This document shows positions 39,246 through 47,194 of a stretch of 64,000 nt of DNA, piece by piece. Each line of letters opens with the position of its first letter. Position 1 is the stretch's first letter. Source of the DNA: Salinibacterium sp. ZJ70 (GTDB lineage: Bacteria > Actinomycetota > Actinomycetes > Actinomycetales > Microbacteriaceae). The notes beneath the pieces are model-generated. The model was given only the letters and a program-made list of their open reading frames with translations. It did not search any database and was not told the DNA's origin. Location of the stretch: NCBI RefSeq assembly GCF_011751865.2, contig NZ_CP061770.1, positions 1,984,001-2,048,000 of the forward strand, read 5' to 3'. A program made the translations under genes and the position numbers.

Positions 39246-40306
39246 CGGTCACAGCCCCCCAGCGGACCGAGGATCTCGAGCTCATCAACCGCGCCCTGCA
39301 CGAGTTCCTCACGGAGCAGCTCGCCCGCACTCTCGACCACGATGAGCGCTTCCGCGACCTCTGGCACCGCATCATCGAGCTCGCGCAGGGCGGCAAGCGC
39401 GTGCGCCCGCGCGCCGTGCTCTCGGCCCACCACCACCTCGGCGGCACCCGCCACGACGACGCGCTCGCGACCGCGGTGGCGTTCGAGCTGCTGCACACCG
39501 CGCTCGTCATCCACGACGACATCATCGACGGCGACCTCGAGCGCCGCGGCGCCCCCAACATCACGGCCCGGTTCGCCGAAGACGCCGCCCAGCAGGGCGT
39601 GAGCGCCGCCCGCTCCCGCTTGTGGGGCGAGACGATGTCGCTGCTCGGGGGCGACCTTCTGCTCACGTCTGCGGTGCGGATCGCCGGCGAGCTCGATGCC
39701 CCGCGCCGCGTGCGCGCGCGGGTCGCGGCACTGATCGACGAGAGCATCTACGAAGCCGCCTCCGGCGAGCAGGCGGATGTCGCCTTCGGCATCGGCCTCG
39801 ACACGCCCGATCCGAGTGCCATCCGCACGATGATGGAGCGCAAGACCGCCTCCTACAGCTTCGACGCGCCCCTGCGCGCGGGGGCCGTGCTCGCGGGCGC
39901 CGACGACCTCGTCGTGCGCCGCCTCGGCACCATCGGACGCAGCCTCGGACTGCTGTTCCAGATGCGCGACGACCTGCTGGGCGTGTTCGGCACCCCCGAG
40001 GAGACCGGCAAGAGCGCATCCGGCGACCTGCGCGAAGGCAAGGTGACCCTGCTCGTCTCGCATGCAGCGGGCACCCCCGAGTGGGCCGAGGTGGCATCCC
40101 ATTGGGGCTCTGCCGACCTCGACGAGGCCGGTGTCGAGTTGCTGCGCGACGCTCTCATCCGCTCGGGAGCGCGCGACCGCCTCGAGTGCGAGATCGCCGA
40201 CCAGGCTGCCCACACCTTCGACCTCATCGAGATCGCCGAGCTCCCCATCGCATTCGGAGACGAGCTCCGCTACGCCACACAGAACGGAATCGAACGCAGC
40301 CGATGA
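39242..40306 (+). CDS. crtE: Geranylgeranyl diphosphate synthase
   Basis: The 354-residue prenyltransferase has a first aspartate-rich motif HDDIIDGD (D92-D96) and a second, MRDDLLGVF. The family condenses DMAPP and IPP to GGPP. GKRVRPRAVL and the lysine in the K-T-A-S-Y region are also present. ATG 39242 overlaps the idi stop by 4 nt; the stop overlaps crtB by 4 nt. The whole operon uses ATGA or TGATG overlaps. Confidence 0.94.
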   Translation: MTVTAPQRTEDLELINRALHEFLTEQLARTLDHDERFRDLWHRIIELAQGGKRVRPRAVLSAHHHLGGTRHDDALATAVAFELLHTALVIHDDIIDGDLERRGAPNITARFAEDAAQQGVSAARSRLWGETMSLLGGDLLLTSAVRIAGELDAPRRVRARVAALIDESIYEAASGEQADVAFGIGLDTPDPSAIRTMMERKTASYSFDAPLRAGAVLAGADDLVVRRLGTIGRSLGLLFQMRDDLLGVFGTPEETGKSASGDLREGKVTLLVSHAAGTPEWAEVASHWGSADLDEAGVELLRDALIRSGARDRLECEIADQAAHTFDLIEIAELPIAFGDELRYATQNGIERSR

Positions 40307-41175
40307 CGCAGGATTCACCGATCGCCCGGTACCGGGCGACCGCACTCGAGGCGAGCCAGCCTGTCATCCGCCGGTACTCGAGCTCGTTCTCGCTCGCGAC
40401 CGCACTGTTCCCCCGGCGCTGCCGCCAGCCGATCTCCGCCATCTACGCGCTCGTGCGCGTGGCCGACGAGATCGTCGACGGCACCGCCGCCGATGCCGGG
40501 CTCTCGCTCGAGGCGCAGCGCGAGATCCTCGACGAGTTCGAGGCCGACACCGAGCGAGCCATGTCGACCGGCTTCAGCGCCAACCTCGTCGTGCAGGCGT
40601 TCGCCGATGTCGCGCGCGCGACGGGCATCGGCACCGAGCTCACGCGCCCCTTCTTCTCCTCCATGCGCCGCGACCTCGACTCCGTCGGGTTCGATGAGGA
40701 GAGTCTGCGCGAGTACGTGTACGGCTCCGCGGAGGTCGTGGGGCTGATGTGCCTGCGGGTGTTCCAGCACGGGCAACCCGCCCCCGCCGACCCGAAGCGC
40801 GTCGAGGCCGCCGCGTGCGCGCTCGGCTCCGCATTCCAGATGGTCAACTTCCTGCGTGATCTGGCCGACGACCGCGAGCGCCTCGATCGCCGCTACCTGC
40901 CGGGGCTCGGCGAGAAGCCGGACGCCGATGTGAAGAACCGCATCGTCTCCGAGATCACCGCCGACCTTCAGACGGCGCGTGCGGGGATCGGCGACCTTCC
41001 ATCCGACTGCCGCCATGCCGTCGCGACCGCCACAGCGCTCTTCGGCGATCTGCTGACGCGCATCGATGCCACACCCGCGGAGACCCTCATGACCACGCGC
41101 ATCTCAGTGCCCACGTCGCGCAAGCTCGCTCTCGCCCTGCGTGAGCGGCTCGCCCTCGCGGGACGCGCCCGATGA
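40303..41175 (+). CDS. crtB: Phytoene synthase
   Basis: The 290-residue squalene/phytoene synthase fold protein shows the first aspartate motif (ALVRVADEIVDG) and the second (VNFLRDLADDRERLDRRYLP). It joins two GGPP to phytoene. RYSSSFSLATALFPRRCRQ opens the protein as expected. The gene overlaps crtE and crtI by 4 nt each. Length is normal. Confidence 0.95.
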   Translation: MTQDSPIARYRATALEASQPVIRRYSSSFSLATALFPRRCRQPISAIYALVRVADEIVDGTAADAGLSLEAQREILDEFEADTERAMSTGFSANLVVQAFADVARATGIGTELTRPFFSSMRRDLDSVGFDEESLREYVYGSAEVVGLMCLRVFQHGQPAPADPKRVEAAACALGSAFQMVNFLRDLADDRERLDRRYLPGLGEKPDADVKNRIVSEITADLQTARAGIGDLPSDCRHAVATATALFGDLLTRIDATPAETLMTTRISVPTSRKLALALRERLALAGRAR

Positions 41176-42731
41176 CGGCGCGGTCATCGCGCACGGTCGC
41201 CGTGATCGGAGGTGGAGTGGGCGGTCTCGCGACCGCGGCACTGCTCGCCGCCGACGGGCATCGTGTGACGCTCTTCGAGTCGAGGGATGCCGTGGGCGGC
41301 CGAGCGGGAAGCTGGGAGCGCGACGGCTTCCGCTTCGACACGGGCCCGTCCTGGTACCTCATGCCCGAGGTGTTCGACCACTTCTTCCGGCTGCTCGGCA
41401 CGAGCGCCGACGAGCGCCTCCGCCTCACCCAGCTCGACCCGGGGTACCGCGCGTACTTCGAAGGGGAGGCGGCTCCGTTCGACCTGCCTGCGGGGCGCGA
41501 GCGGGCCCGAGCGGCGTTCGCCGCGCTCGACCCGGGTGCCGCCCCCGCGATCGGCCGCTACCTCGACTCGGCGACCGAGGCGTACCGTCTCGCGGTCGAT
41601 CGGTTCCTCTACTCGAGCTTCGAGTCGATCCGCCCCTACCTCGACGGGGCGCTCGCGCGGGCATTCCCGCGCTTCGTGCCGCTGCTCACCCGCACGCTCG
41701 ACACGCACATCGCCCGTCACACGCGCGATGCGCGCCTGCGACGGCTGTTCGGCTATGCGGCGGTGTTCCTGGGCGGCTCGCCCATGAAGGTGCCTGCGCT
41801 CTACCACCTCATGAGCCACCTCGATGTGGAAGAGGGCGTGCTGTACCCGGCGGGCGGCTTCCACGAGGTCGTGCGCGTGATGGCCGACCTCGCGCGCGAG
41901 AAGGGTGCCGAGATCCGCGTCTCCTCCCCTGTCGAGCGCATCCTCGTCGACGGCGGGGTCGCCCGCGGGGTCGCGTACCGGGGTGCCGACGGCGAGCTGC
42001 ACACGATGGAGGCCGACCTCGTGGTCGCGGCAGCCGACCTGCACCACGTCGAGACGCAGCTGCTGGGCGCCGGCGAGCGCGACCACGACGACCGCTTCTG
42101 GGACCGCCTCGACATGGGCCCCGGCGCGATCATCGCGATGCTCGGTGTGCGCGGCGAGCTGCCGCAGCTCGCCCACCACACGCTGCTGCTCGCCGATGAC
42201 TGGGATGGCGCATTCGCCGCCATCGAGGGCGACCGTCTGCCCGACACCCCCTCGCTCTACATCGGCCGCCCGAGCGCGAGCGACCCCACGGTGGCGCCTG
42301 CGGGCCACGAGAACCTCTTCGTGCTCATCCCCTCTCCCGCGCAGGCCTCGATGGCGCGCGGCGGTGTCGACGGGGATGGCGACGCCGGCATCGAGACCTA
42401 CGTGGATCGGGCGATCGACCAGATCGCGCGATGGGCCGACATCCCGGATCTCGCGGAGCGCGTGGTCGTGCGCCGCACGTTCACCTCGGGCGACCTCTCG
42501 GGCGACTACAACATCCTGCGCGGAAGCATGCTGGGCCCCTCCCACACGCTGCAGCAGAGCGCCTTCTGGCGGGCGGGCAACCGCTCGAAGCGTGTGAAGA
42601 ACCTGCTCTTCGCGGGCTCCAGCACCATCCCGGGAATCGGCGTGCCGATGTGCCTCATCAGCGCGGAGCTGGTGCTCAAGCGCCTGCGCGGCGACCGCAC
42701 TGCTGGCCCGATTCCGGTGGAGGGGGCCTGA
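41172..42731 (+). CDS. crtI: Phytoene desaturase (lycopene-forming)
   Basis: The 519-residue FAD enzyme has the N-terminal dinucleotide-binding motif VAVIGGGVGGLATAALLAAD, then VGGRAGSWERDGFRFDTGPS, and the C-terminal signature LLFAGSSTIPGIGVPMC. It desaturates phytoene to lycopene in four steps at the membrane. ATG 41172 overlaps crtB by 4 nt. The TGA shares a base with the crtYe ATG (TGATG). Confidence 0.95.
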   Translation: MTARSSRTVAVIGGGVGGLATAALLAADGHRVTLFESRDAVGGRAGSWERDGFRFDTGPSWYLMPEVFDHFFRLLGTSADERLRLTQLDPGYRAYFEGEAAPFDLPAGRERARAAFAALDPGAAPAIGRYLDSATEAYRLAVDRFLYSSFESIRPYLDGALARAFPRFVPLLTRTLDTHIARHTRDARLRRLFGYAAVFLGGSPMKVPALYHLMSHLDVEEGVLYPAGGFHEVVRVMADLAREKGAEIRVSSPVERILVDGGVARGVAYRGADGELHTMEADLVVAAADLHHVETQLLGAGERDHDDRFWDRLDMGPGAIIAMLGVRGELPQLAHHTLLLADDWDGAFAAIEGDRLPDTPSLYIGRPSASDPTVAPAGHENLFVLIPSPAQASMARGGVDGDGDAGIETYVDRAIDQIARWADIPDLAERVVVRRTFTSGDLSGDYNILRGSMLGPSHTLQQSAFWRAGNRSKRVKNLLFAGSSTIPGIGVPMCLISAELVLKRLRGDRTAGPIPVEGA

Positions 42732-43075
42732 TGGGCCTGTATCTGGGCGCCCTGCTCTTCTCGCTCGGCGGCATGCTGCTGCTCGACTGGCGGCACAAGC
42801 TGTTCCTGTGGCGGGCGCCCGCGCGGGCGCTCCTCACCCTCGCCGCTGGCCTCGCGCTGATGCTCGCCGCGGATGCCGTGGGCATCGCCTACGGGATCTT
42901 CGCGATCGGCGAGACGCCGTACCTCACCGGCATCGTGCTCGCCCCCGAGCTGCCGCTCGAGGAGCCGCTGTTCCTGCTGTTCCTGTGCCAGCTCACGATG
43001 GTGCTCGTGACCGGCACCGAGCGTGTCTTCGCCTGGCGAGCACGTCGTTCCGCGGAAGCGAGCTCGGCCCGATGA
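42731..43075 (+). CDS. crtYe: C50 carotenoid cyclase subunit CrtYe
   Basis: The 114-residue membrane protein has three helices and the acidic motif PELPLEEPLFLLFLC of heterodimeric lycopene cyclases. Together with CrtYf it closes the end rings of the C50 chain (epsilon or gamma ends, as in decaprenoxanthin or sarcinaxanthin). The ring type cannot be told from sequence. ATG 42731 is in a TGATG with crtI; it ends overlapping crtYf by 4 nt. Confidence 0.88.
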   Translation: MGLYLGALLFSLGGMLLLDWRHKLFLWRAPARALLTLAAGLALMLAADAVGIAYGIFAIGETPYLTGIVLAPELPLEEPLFLLFLCQLTMVLVTGTERVFAWRARRSAEASSAR

Positions 43076-43392
43076 TCGCGCCCTATCCCGTGCTCGCGGT
43101 CGCGATCATCGTCATCGCGCTCGTCATCCGTCTGGTCCTCGGCGCACGTGCCGCGCGACTCGGGCATCCGATCCCCGTGCTGCCCACGGTGGTCGCCACC
43201 GCGATCCTGCTGCTGCTCACGATCATCTTCGACAACCTGATGATCGCGGCGGGGCTCATGCGCTACTCGCCCGACGAGATCTCCGGACTGCTGATCGGAC
43301 TCGTGCCGATCGAGGACCTCTCGTACCCTGTGGCTGTGGCGATCCTCATGCCTGCCCTCTGGCACCAGCCCCGCAAGGCCGCCCATGAGTGA
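43072..43392 (+). CDS. crtYf: C50 carotenoid cyclase subunit CrtYf
   Basis: The 106-residue membrane protein has three helices and the motif GLVPIEDLSYPVAVAILMP, matching the second subunit of the heterodimeric cyclase (the E-D pair being the catalytic acidic residues). It overlaps crtYe by 4 nt and crtEb by 8 nt, so the three proteins are probably assembled together. Confidence 0.88.
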   Translation: MIAPYPVLAVAIIVIALVIRLVLGARAARLGHPIPVLPTVVATAILLLLTIIFDNLMIAAGLMRYSPDEISGLLIGLVPIEDLSYPVAVAILMPALWHQPRKAAHE

Positions 43393-44263
43393 GCGCCGCA
43401 CGCCGTTCGTGGCGCGGCTCTTCGTCGCGTCGCGCCCCCTCAGCTGGATCAACACCGCCTACCCCTTCGCGGTGGCGGTGCTCGCGTCGGGCGGCTCGAT
43501 CGACGCCGCGTGGGTCATCGGCACGCTCTTCTTCCTCATTCCGTACAACCTGCTCATGTACGGCATCAACGACGTGTTCGACTACGCCTCCGATCTCGCC
43601 AACCCCCGAAAGGGCGGTGTGGAGGGCGCGCTGCTGCCCGCCGAGACGCACCGCGCGGTGCTGTGGTGGTCGGTGCTGCTGCCGGTGCCGTTCGTGGTGG
43701 CGCTCGTGGCGCTCGGTTCGCCGCTGTCGTGGCTCGTTCTCGCGATCGTGCTGTTCTTCGTGGTGGCGTATTCAGCTCCCGGGCTGCGCTTCAAGGAGCG
43801 CCCCGTGCTCGATTCGCTCACCTCGGCGATGCACTTCGTGGGGCCGGCGGCGTACGGCCTCTCGCTCACCGGGCATCCGCTGGATGTGCCGATCACGGCG
43901 ATGCTCGTCGCGTTCACCCTGTGGGGCATGGCGTCGCACGCGTTCGGCGCGGTGCAGGACATCGTGCCGGATCGCGAAGGTGGGATCGCGTCGGTTGCGA
44001 CCGTGCTCGGCGCCCGCTGGACGGTGCGCGGCGCGATCATCGCGTGGGTGTGCGCGGGGCTGCTCATGCTGCTCGTGCCGTTCCCCGGCAGCCTCGCAGC
44101 GCTCTTCGCGATCCCGTACGTGTGGCTCGCCTGGCCCTACCGCAACGTGTCGGACGCCGATTCGTGGCGTGCGAACGGCGGCTGGCGGCGCTTCCTCGCG
44201 GCCAACTACGCCGTCGGCTTCGGCGTGACGATGCTCTTCATCTGGTGGGCGCTCGCGCGGTGA
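43385..44263 (+). CDS. crtEb: Lycopene elongase CrtEb (UbiA family)
   Basis: The 292-residue UbiA prenyltransferase has about eight helices, a first aspartate motif YGINDVFDYASDLANPRKGG and a second GAVQDIVPDREGG. It adds two C5 units to lycopene to give the C50 flavuxanthin-type chain. With idi, crtE, crtB, crtI, crtYe and crtYf in one overlapping run this completes a C50 carotenoid operon like those of Micrococcus and Corynebacterium. It is the last gene; 23 bp later the next promoter begins. Confidence 0.93.
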   Translation: MSERRTPFVARLFVASRPLSWINTAYPFAVAVLASGGSIDAAWVIGTLFFLIPYNLLMYGINDVFDYASDLANPRKGGVEGALLPAETHRAVLWWSVLLPVPFVVALVALGSPLSWLVLAIVLFFVVAYSAPGLRFKERPVLDSLTSAMHFVGPAAYGLSLTGHPLDVPITAMLVAFTLWGMASHAFGAVQDIVPDREGGIASVATVLGARWTVRGAIIAWVCAGLLMLLVPFPGSLAALFAIPYVWLAWPYRNVSDADSWRANGGWRRFLAANYAVGFGVTMLFIWWALAR

Positions 44264-44286
44264 CGCGCGGGCGGCCGCCGCGCGGC

Positions 44287-44292
44287 TAGGAT
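44287..44292 (+). promoter_or_regulatory. -10 element TAGGAT before the proposed F420-0 transporter
   Basis: TAGGAT is 7 nt before A44299, giving a 5' leader of about 90 nt to ATG 44389. No -35 is clear. It directly follows crtEb, so the transporter probably has its own promoter, with some read-through possible. Confidence 0.45.
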
Positions 44293-44388
44293 CGACGCAT
44301 TCGGATCCGATCTGATCCGTGCGACGTCGTTCCCGCCATGAGGTCCGGCTCTTCTGAGAATGCCCCTGCCCGCATCCCGAAGGATCTC

Positions 44389-45366
44389 ATGGCTCGCCGA
44401 CTCGCTCTCCTCGCTCTTCTCCCCGCTCTCGCTCTCGCCGGCTGTTCGAGCGCCGATGCGGCGGCGCCCTCCCCGACGCCGGAACCCGACCGGTATCCGC
44501 TCACGATCCAGAACTGCGACCGCGACACCGTCATCACGGCCCCGCCCGAGCGGGTCATCGCGATCAAGTCGACCTCGCTCGAGATGATGCTCGCGCTGGG
44601 TCTCGCCGACCGTGTGGCGGGCACCGCCTACCTCGACGGACCGGTGCCCGAGCAGTGGGCGGAGGCCGCCGAGGGCATCCCGTCGCTCGCCGACAAGATG
44701 CCGACCCCCGAGACGGTGCTCGACGTCGCCCCCGACCTCATCTACTCCGGCTGGGAATCGGCGTTCACCGCGGAATCGGCGGGCACACGCGACGAGCTCT
44801 CGGCGCTCGGAGTCGCAAGCTACGTGCAGCCGGCTGCCTGCCAGAGCGCGGGCGCGCCGGAGACCCTCGACTTCGACGAGGTCTTCCGCGAGATCGACCA
44901 GGCGGGCGCGATCTTCGGAGTCCCCGAGCGCGCCGCCGAGCTCATCGCCGAGCAGCGCGCGCAGCTCGCCGAACTCACCCCGGTGACGAGCGCGCCGACG
45001 GCCCTCTGGTGGTCGTCTGCGATCGACATCCCGTTCGTCGGAGCCGGATCGGGTGCGCCCGCGATGGTGATGGACACGGTGGGGCTCACCAACATCGCGG
45101 GTGACATCGACGCCACCTGGACCCCGGTCGGCTGGGAGACGATCATCGCCGCGAACCCCGATGTGATCGTCGTGGTCGACTCACTGCGCAACCCCGCCTC
45201 CGGCAAGATCGACTACCTTCGCAGCAACCCCGCCACGTCGACCCTCGACGCGGTCGTGCACGAGCGGTTCGTCATCGTGCCGTTCGCTGCCGGCGAGGCG
45301 GGTGTGCGCAGCGTCGACACCGCGCAGAGCGTCCTCGCGCAGCTGGCGGAGCTGGGGATCAGGTGA
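44389..45366 (+). CDS. Proposed F420-0 ABC transporter, substrate-binding lipoprotein
   Basis: The 325-residue precursor has a lipobox LAGC (cysteine 19) and the FhuD/BtuF-like fold. IKSTSLEMMLALGLADRVAGTAYLDGPVPEQW and AACQSAGAPETLDFDEVF closely resemble the group I know as TIGR03868, assigned to F420-0 uptake because it co-occurs with F420 genes. Here cofE is 6.4 kb downstream, supporting that reading. ATG 44389 (after AAGGA) is chosen over 44338 because the signal peptide starts there. It overlaps the permease by 4 nt (GTGA). Iron-siderophore or cobalamin uptake are the alternatives. Confidence 0.8.
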   Translation: MARRLALLALLPALALAGCSSADAAAPSPTPEPDRYPLTIQNCDRDTVITAPPERVIAIKSTSLEMMLALGLADRVAGTAYLDGPVPEQWAEAAEGIPSLADKMPTPETVLDVAPDLIYSGWESAFTAESAGTRDELSALGVASYVQPAACQSAGAPETLDFDEVFREIDQAGAIFGVPERAAELIAEQRAQLAELTPVTSAPTALWWSSAIDIPFVGAGSGAPAMVMDTVGLTNIAGDIDATWTPVGWETIIAANPDVIVVVDSLRNPASGKIDYLRSNPATSTLDAVVHERFVIVPFAAGEAGVRSVDTAQSVLAQLAELGIR

Positions 45367-46367
45367 GCCGTGCCGTCGTCGCTGCGATCGGTCTGACGGC
45401 CGCGCTCGTCGCGTCGATCACCGTCGCGGTGACGTTCGGTGCCGCCGACATCTCGGTCGCGGACGTGTGGGGCTCGATCTGGTCGCACGCAACCGGAACC
45501 GCCTCGCCGCTCTCGCCGGTGCGCGACGGCATCGTGTGGCAGCTGCGGCTGCCGCGGGTGCTCACGGCTGCCGCTGTCGGCGCGGGGCTCGCGCTCGTCG
45601 GCGCCGTGATGCAGGCGGTCACGCGCAACCAGCTCGCCGACCCGTACCTTCTCGGACTCTCGGGCGGTGCCTCCTTCGGGGCGGCGTCGGTGCTGCTGCT
45701 CGGAGCGGCCGTGCTGCTGCCGGTCGCGGCCTTCGCGGGCGCGATGGTCGCGCTCATCGCGACGCTCACGCTCGCGAGCGCATTCGGTCCGCTCACCCCC
45801 ACCCGCACCGTGCTCGCCGGTGTCGCGGTGTCGAGCTTCGCGACGGCGCTCACGAGCTTCGCGATCTTCTGGAACGCGAGCGGCGACTCCTACCGCGAGA
45901 TCCTCGGATGGCTGCTCGGCTCCCTCGCCGCGGCTCGCTGGCCCGACGCTCTGCTCGCGCTCGTCGCGGTGGCCGTGATCGGCATCCCGCTGATGCTGTC
46001 GGGGCGCACGCTCGACGCGTTCGCGTTCGGCGACCGGTCGGCCGCGGCTCTCGGCGTGCCCGTCGCGGGTGTGCGCTGGATCCTGCTCGGCGCAAGCGCG
46101 CTGCTCACCGGTGCGCTCGTCGCGGTGAGCGGCGCGATCGGCTTCATCGGCCTCGTGCTCCCCCACGCCGTGCGCCTGCTCACCGGGCCCGGCAACCGGG
46201 CGCTGCTGCCCCTGTCAGCGCTCGCGGGTGCGGTGTTCCTGGTGTGGGCCGACACGATCGCCCGCACCGCTTTCGAGCCGCGCGAGCTGCCCGTCGGCAT
46301 CATCACCGCGCTCATCGGCGCTCCCGTGTTCGCGGCCCTGCTCATGCGCCGCCGGAGCCAGGCATGA
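45363..46367 (+). CDS. Proposed F420-0 ABC transporter, permease
   Basis: The 334-residue FecCD/BtuC-type permease has about ten helices. Landmarks are LRLPRVLTAAAVGAGLALVGAVMQ, ADPYLLGLSGGASFGA and GFIGLVLPHAVRLLTG. Start GTG 45363 overlaps the lipoprotein stop by 4 nt; its own stop overlaps the ATPase ATG by 4 nt. The substrate is inferred as for the binding protein. Confidence 0.87.
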   Translation: MSRAVVAAIGLTAALVASITVAVTFGAADISVADVWGSIWSHATGTASPLSPVRDGIVWQLRLPRVLTAAAVGAGLALVGAVMQAVTRNQLADPYLLGLSGGASFGAASVLLLGAAVLLPVAAFAGAMVALIATLTLASAFGPLTPTRTVLAGVAVSSFATALTSFAIFWNASGDSYREILGWLLGSLAAARWPDALLALVAVAVIGIPLMLSGRTLDAFAFGDRSAAALGVPVAGVRWILLGASALLTGALVAVSGAIGFIGLVLPHAVRLLTGPGNRALLPLSALAGAVFLVWADTIARTAFEPRELPVGIITALIGAPVFAALLMRRRSQA

Positions 46368-47158
46368 TCGCCGAGCGGGGGGCCGTCGAGGTTCGCGACG
46401 TCACGGTGCGGATCGGCGCCTCGACGCTCGTGGACCGGGTGTCCTTCGATGCTCAGATCGGCGGATTCACGGCGCTCGTCGGCCCGAATGGCGCCGGAAA
46501 GTCCACCCTTCTTCGCGCTGTCGCCGGGGTCGAGCATCGTGAATCCGGGTTCGTCGTGCTCGACGGGATCGACCTGCTCTCCCTCCCCCGGCGTGTGCGC
46601 GCACGGCTCCTGGCTCTCGTCGAGCAGGACTCCGTCACCGAGCTGCCGCTCATCGCTCGCGACGTGGTGCGGCTCGGCCGCACCCCGCATGAGTCGCTCA
46701 TCGGCGGCGGCGATCCCGAGGGGCACGCCGCCGTCGAGGATGCGATCCGGCGTTCCGGATCCGAGCCCCTCGCTGCGCGCGACGTGACGACGCTCTCGGG
46801 AGGCGAACGCCAGCGCGTCATGCTCGCGCGCGCGCTCGCCCAGCAGCCGCGCGTGCTGCTGCTCGACGAGCCGACCAACCATCTCGATCTCGCCGCGCAG
46901 CTCGACGTGGTGCGCGTCATCCGCGACATCACCTCGCTCGGTGTCACCGTGATCGCCGCGATCCACGATCTCAGCCTCGCGGCCGCTCACGCCGACGCGG
47001 TCGTCGTGCTCTCGAACGGCGCCGTCGCCGGGCACGGGGCCACGGAGGCCACGCTCACCCCGCCGCTCATCCGCGATGTGTTCGGCGTCGCCGCCGAGTG
47101 GACCCGCAACCCGCTCACCGGGCGTCCGCTGCTCGCCGTCGCCCCCGCTGACGACTGA
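46364..47158 (+). CDS. Proposed F420-0 ABC transporter, ATP-binding protein
   Basis: The 264-residue ATPase has Walker A GPNGAGKST, signature LSGGERQR and Walker B VLLLDEPTNHLD, typical of the FecE/BtuD branch. ATG 46364 is fixed by ATGA overlap with the permease. A hairpin terminator follows, so the transporter is a three-gene unit. Confidence 0.88.
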   Translation: MIAERGAVEVRDVTVRIGASTLVDRVSFDAQIGGFTALVGPNGAGKSTLLRAVAGVEHRESGFVVLDGIDLLSLPRRVRARLLALVEQDSVTELPLIARDVVRLGRTPHESLIGGGDPEGHAAVEDAIRRSGSEPLAARDVTTLSGGERQRVMLARALAQQPRVLLLDEPTNHLDLAAQLDVVRVIRDITSLGVTVIAAIHDLSLAAAHADAVVVLSNGAVAGHGATEATLTPPLIRDVFGVAAEWTRNPLTGRPLLAVAPADD

Positions 47159-47161
47159 CGC

Positions 47162-47182
47162 GTCACCGCAGACGGCGGTGAC
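47162..47182. terminator. Hairpin terminator between convergent genes
   Basis: An 8-bp stem GTCACCGC / GCGGTGAC with a 5-nt loop lies between the transporter ATPase stop and the TgpA stop. Confidence 0.6.
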
Positions 47183-47194
47183 CGGTGCCGCGAG

